Translations under genes and position numbers: made by a program
Origin: a bacterium
Lineage (GTDB): Bacteria; AUK180
Assembly: GCA_030622125.1 (NCBI GenBank)
Contig: JAUXGM010000138.1
Coordinates: 1 to 5,762, forward strand
Length of the DNA: 5,762 nucleotides
Direction: 5' to 3'
Notes under the pieces: generated by a model
Told to the model about the DNA's origin: nothing
Database searches by the model: none
Seen by the model: only the letters and a program-made list of their open reading frames with translations
Part shown: positions 5,544 to 5,762 of the stretch, one piece after another
Layout of the letters: every line of letters begins with the position of its first letter
Position numbering within the stretch: the first letter of the stretch is position 1

Positions 5544-5562
5544 GTTGAGAGTTGAGAGTTGA
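5544..5562 (-). repeat. 7-bp tandem array, unit TCTCAAC (plus strand GTTGAGA)
   Basis: On the plus strand GTTGAGA occurs at 5544-5550 and 5551-5557, followed by the partial unit GTTGA. The array directly follows the tail box of repeat copy C, the same relative position that the CTAACCT array holds after copy B. A further unit and a half lies at 5734-5745, and the related GGTTAGA lies at 5716-5722. Confidence 0.65.
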
Positions 5563-5694
5563 TAAGTAAAACAATATTAAATTCAGTATCCCATTAAAAG
5601 AGGGACATACCTCATCAAACTGATTTTTTTTGTTGAGGTGTGTCCCGGATTCTTCCTTAGACAACGATAGACCACCCGAAAACAATATAGACAA
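5562..5694 (-). repeat. Complete copy (C) of dispersed hairpin repeat, inverted
   Basis: Read on the minus strand, it has a 5' module (5694-5647), a hairpin (5646-5602), a 15-base spacer beginning TCTTTT and a tail box (5586-5562). It matches copy B at 59 of 63 bases over the first part and copy A at 24 of 25 in the tail box. It points towards the minus-strand operon, about 180 bases from its first start codon, just as copy B points towards queD at about 140 bases. Confidence 0.85.
5602..5646 (-). other. Long hairpin within repeat copy C
   Basis: On the minus strand GGGACA-C-ACCTCA-A-CAAA pairs with TTTG-A-TGAGGT-A-TGTCCC: 16 Watson-Crick pairs, one C-A and one A-A mismatch. They enclose the nine-base loop AAAAATCAG (5628-5620), the same loop as in copy B. 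Read on the plus strand, the C-A becomes a T-G wobble, so the plus strand folds slightly better. Confidence 0.8.
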
Positions 5695-5762
5695 AGGAAA
5701 TAAGGAAAATACAGAGGTTAGAGGCAGTAAATGGTTGAGAGTTGACCACAGCACCTTTCCAA
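5695..5762. repeat. Repeat-mosaic DNA at the right edge
   Basis: No gene is seen here. On the minus strand it reads GTGCTGTGGT, TCTCAAC-type units, CTCTAACCTCTGTATTTT and then a CCTTATTT unit leading into copy C. The edge sequence AGCACCTTTCCAA resembles the first half of a hairpin like that at 5515-5535. Together with 5425-5694 this accounts for the gene-free right flank of about 340 bases. Confidence 0.55.

Noticed and set aside
260-5600. dif site near the xer gene
   Set aside because: I scanned by eye for a 28-bp imperfect palindrome with arms like TTATGTTAAAT and found no convincing match. dif normally lies near the terminus, not beside xer.
91-5694. Composite transposon bounded by inverted repeats
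   Set aside because: The ends are inverted, but the enclosed genes are housekeeping, there is no transposase, and a third copy (A) lies outside the pair. Two independent insertions upstream of operons explain the layout better.
5458-5754. Open frame of 98 codons on the minus strand
   Set aside because: It runs through repeat copy C, the heptamer array and the promoter of the real minus-strand pair. It needs a GTG start without a ribosome site.

Overview
This is an AT-rich bacterial chromosome window. It holds two convergent gene blocks bounded on both sides by copies of a modular intergenic repeat. I cannot name the organism. The low GC, the RNase HIII-type gene (GKG motif), the queuosine-type pterin enzyme, the tightly overlapping mixed-function operon and the repeat-rich intergenic DNA would suit an uncultivated candidate phylum (for example Cloacimonadota or WOR-3-like), but that is a weak inference.

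Layout. Positions 1-260 are almost entirely repeat DNA: the tail of one repeat unit, a short 8-bp tandem array, a complete second unit with a long hairpin, and a 7-bp tandem array. An extended -10 sigma70-type promoter at 278-305 then starts a plus-strand operon of six genes in which every junction overlaps by 4 to 19 bases. The genes are queD (325-693), rnhC-like RNase HIII (683-1318), a Xer tyrosine recombinase (1311-2189), rlmN (2171-3193), a short GH3 NagZ-like glycosidase (3186-4025) and a CPBP/Abi intramembrane protease (4022-4819). Five nucleotides later the operon meets, tail to tail, a two-gene minus-strand unit. That unit encodes a 138-residue single-pass membrane protein of unknown function (5241-4825) and a 60-residue protein of unknown function (5424-5242), driven by a near-consensus promoter at 5469-5442. 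From about 5511 to the right edge the DNA is again repeat mosaic, with a third copy of the repeat unit in inverted orientation.

How the genes relate. The six plus-strand genes do not form one pathway. They cover tRNA or folate pterin chemistry, removal of RNA from DNA, chromosome dimer resolution, 23S rRNA/tRNA adenosine methylation, amino-sugar hydrolysis (probably peptidoglycan recycling) and a membrane protease. This looks like a compact housekeeping operon joined by translational coupling. The catalytic residues of the Xer, RlmN, QueD and CPBP proteins are all visible. The RNase HIII lacks its usual N-terminal domain, and the GH3 enzyme has a diverged active-site loop that still keeps the Asp-His pair.

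The most noteworthy feature is the repeat family. Its two complete copies are 59/63 identical in the 5' module. They lie in the same orientation relative to the operon downstream of each. Both carry a hairpin whose nine-base loop is unchanged while the apical stem is swapped from TTT/AAA to AAA/TTT, a compensatory pattern that implies selection on a folded strand. No defence system, CRISPR array, rRNA or tRNA gene was seen.
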